Assembly: GCA_021780935.1 (NCBI GenBank)
Contig: JAJXXT010000014.1
Location: 1-63,540 of the forward strand
Origin: Pseudomonadota bacterium
Lineage (GTDB): Bacteria; Pseudomonadota; Alphaproteobacteria; Acetobacterales; Acetobacteraceae
Reading direction: 5' to 3'
Length of the DNA stretch: 63,540 nt
A model generated the notes under the pieces. It was not told the origin of the DNA, did not search any database, and saw nothing but the letters and a program-made list of their open reading frames with translations. Both the position numbers and the translations under genes were made by a program. Of this stretch, positions 63,388 to 63,540 are shown in pieces. Numbering within the stretch: position 1 is the first letter of the stretch; every line of letters begins with the position of its first letter.

Positions 63388-63540
63388 TCATCTTACACTG
63401 AAGCATATCCTGCGTGGCTGAAGTAGTTTGCGCACTCGGTTGGGGAGAACTGGCTGAGGAGTTCGCCGATGCAGTGCCAGACGTCGACGATGGATCGCTC
63501 GTTGGCCTTTCGGAGCAGGGTCTTGAGCTTGGCGAACATC
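63380..63540 (-). mobile_element. IS630-family insertion sequence, right-hand part (runs off the window)
   Basis: The end of the element lies just after TA 63378-63379, the dinucleotide these elements duplicate. The inferred terminal sequence is GAGCGTGATCATC. The transposase stop (63393) is 13 bases inside, as usual for IS630. Only the 3' part of the transposase is included. Confidence 0.8.
63393..63540 (-). CDS. IS630 family transposase, C-terminal fragment (5' end outside the window)
   Basis: The 48 or so visible residues, MFAKLKTLLRKANERS...FSPTECANYFSHAGYASV, match the conserved end of IS630-type DDE transposases (typically KLKxLLRK...W..IG...F.P.ECANYF..AGY). The gene continues past position 63540, so the start and the DDE core are not in view. 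ATG 63537-63539 is internal. Confidence 0.88.
   Translation of the reverse strand, partial: MFAKLKTLLRKANERSIVDVWHCIGELLSQFSPTECANYFSHAGYASV

Overview
The window is chromosomal DNA from a very GC-rich alphaproteobacterium, most likely an Acetobacteraceae-type member of the Rhodospirillales. The evidence is gene order (zapA, fau, ymdB, yebC, ruvC, ruvA; yfgM, bamB, der; dnaB, alr, mlaE, mlaF, radA, cvpA, purF), a DUF1127 protein, a Class I DhnA-type aldolase and many family-level protein features. It is mainly housekeeping and metabolic. No CRISPR array, tRNA, rRNA or prophage was seen. The only clear mobile element is the end of an IS630-type insertion sequence that runs off the right edge.

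Left third. A minus-strand block (about 1-4.2 kb) carries ruvA, ruvC, yebC, ymdB, fau, a probable 6S RNA, zapA and a small partner gene. On the plus strand follow a small unknown gene, a fructose-bisphosphate aldolase and thiE. Two secreted lipoproteins (one fasciclin type) precede a translation module: epmA divergent from epmB-efp, the EF-P lysylation system. An inositol-monophosphatase-like gene follows. Next is a three-gene envelope motor-like set: an OmpA-like protein, a MotA/TolQ-like protein and a MotB/OmpA-like protein with a long coiled coil. A ugp-type carbohydrate ABC transporter (14.3-18.5 kb), a DUF1127 gene and an iolE / iolG / TIM-barrel / cupin set look like a sugar or cyclitol utilisation locus.

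Middle third. It holds a secreted beta-propeller protein, an NDH-2 dehydrogenase fused to a DoxX-like membrane domain and coupled to a patatin lipase, O-acetylhomoserine sulfhydrylase, an isocitrate/isopropylmalate dehydrogenase homologue, UDP-galactopyranose mutase beside a large uncharacterised glycan-type protein, and an alpha/beta hydrolase with an EamA exporter. An Lrp regulator is divergent from arginase and ornithine cyclodeaminase, and PutA follows. Together these form a complete arginine to ornithine to proline to glutamate route. A quinone oxidoreductase, an amino-acid ABC permease, its binding protein and a DapA-like lyase form one minus-strand unit.

Right third. A YgjP-like metalloprotease, an Fsr-type MFS exporter and a small lipoprotein lead to yfgM-bamB-der. 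A MerR-type metal regulator is divergent from a P1B ATPase with a His-rich linker, and the two promoter regions carry matching palindromes. A long minus-strand run from dnaB to an SDR gene covers replication, cell wall, lipid transport, recombination and purine synthesis. The edge has an exostosin-like glycosyltransferase of lower GC whose last codons lie in the IS630 end.

Points worth a second look: radA has no ATG/GTG/TTG start upstream of its conserved zinc finger and appears to begin at ATA; unrelated short tandem repeats of period 15 (once 18) recur in at least five intergenic gaps; a 23-codon upstream ORF with a strong Shine-Dalgarno is stop-start coupled to the 629-residue glycan-region protein; and the metal-resistance locus has twin operators.
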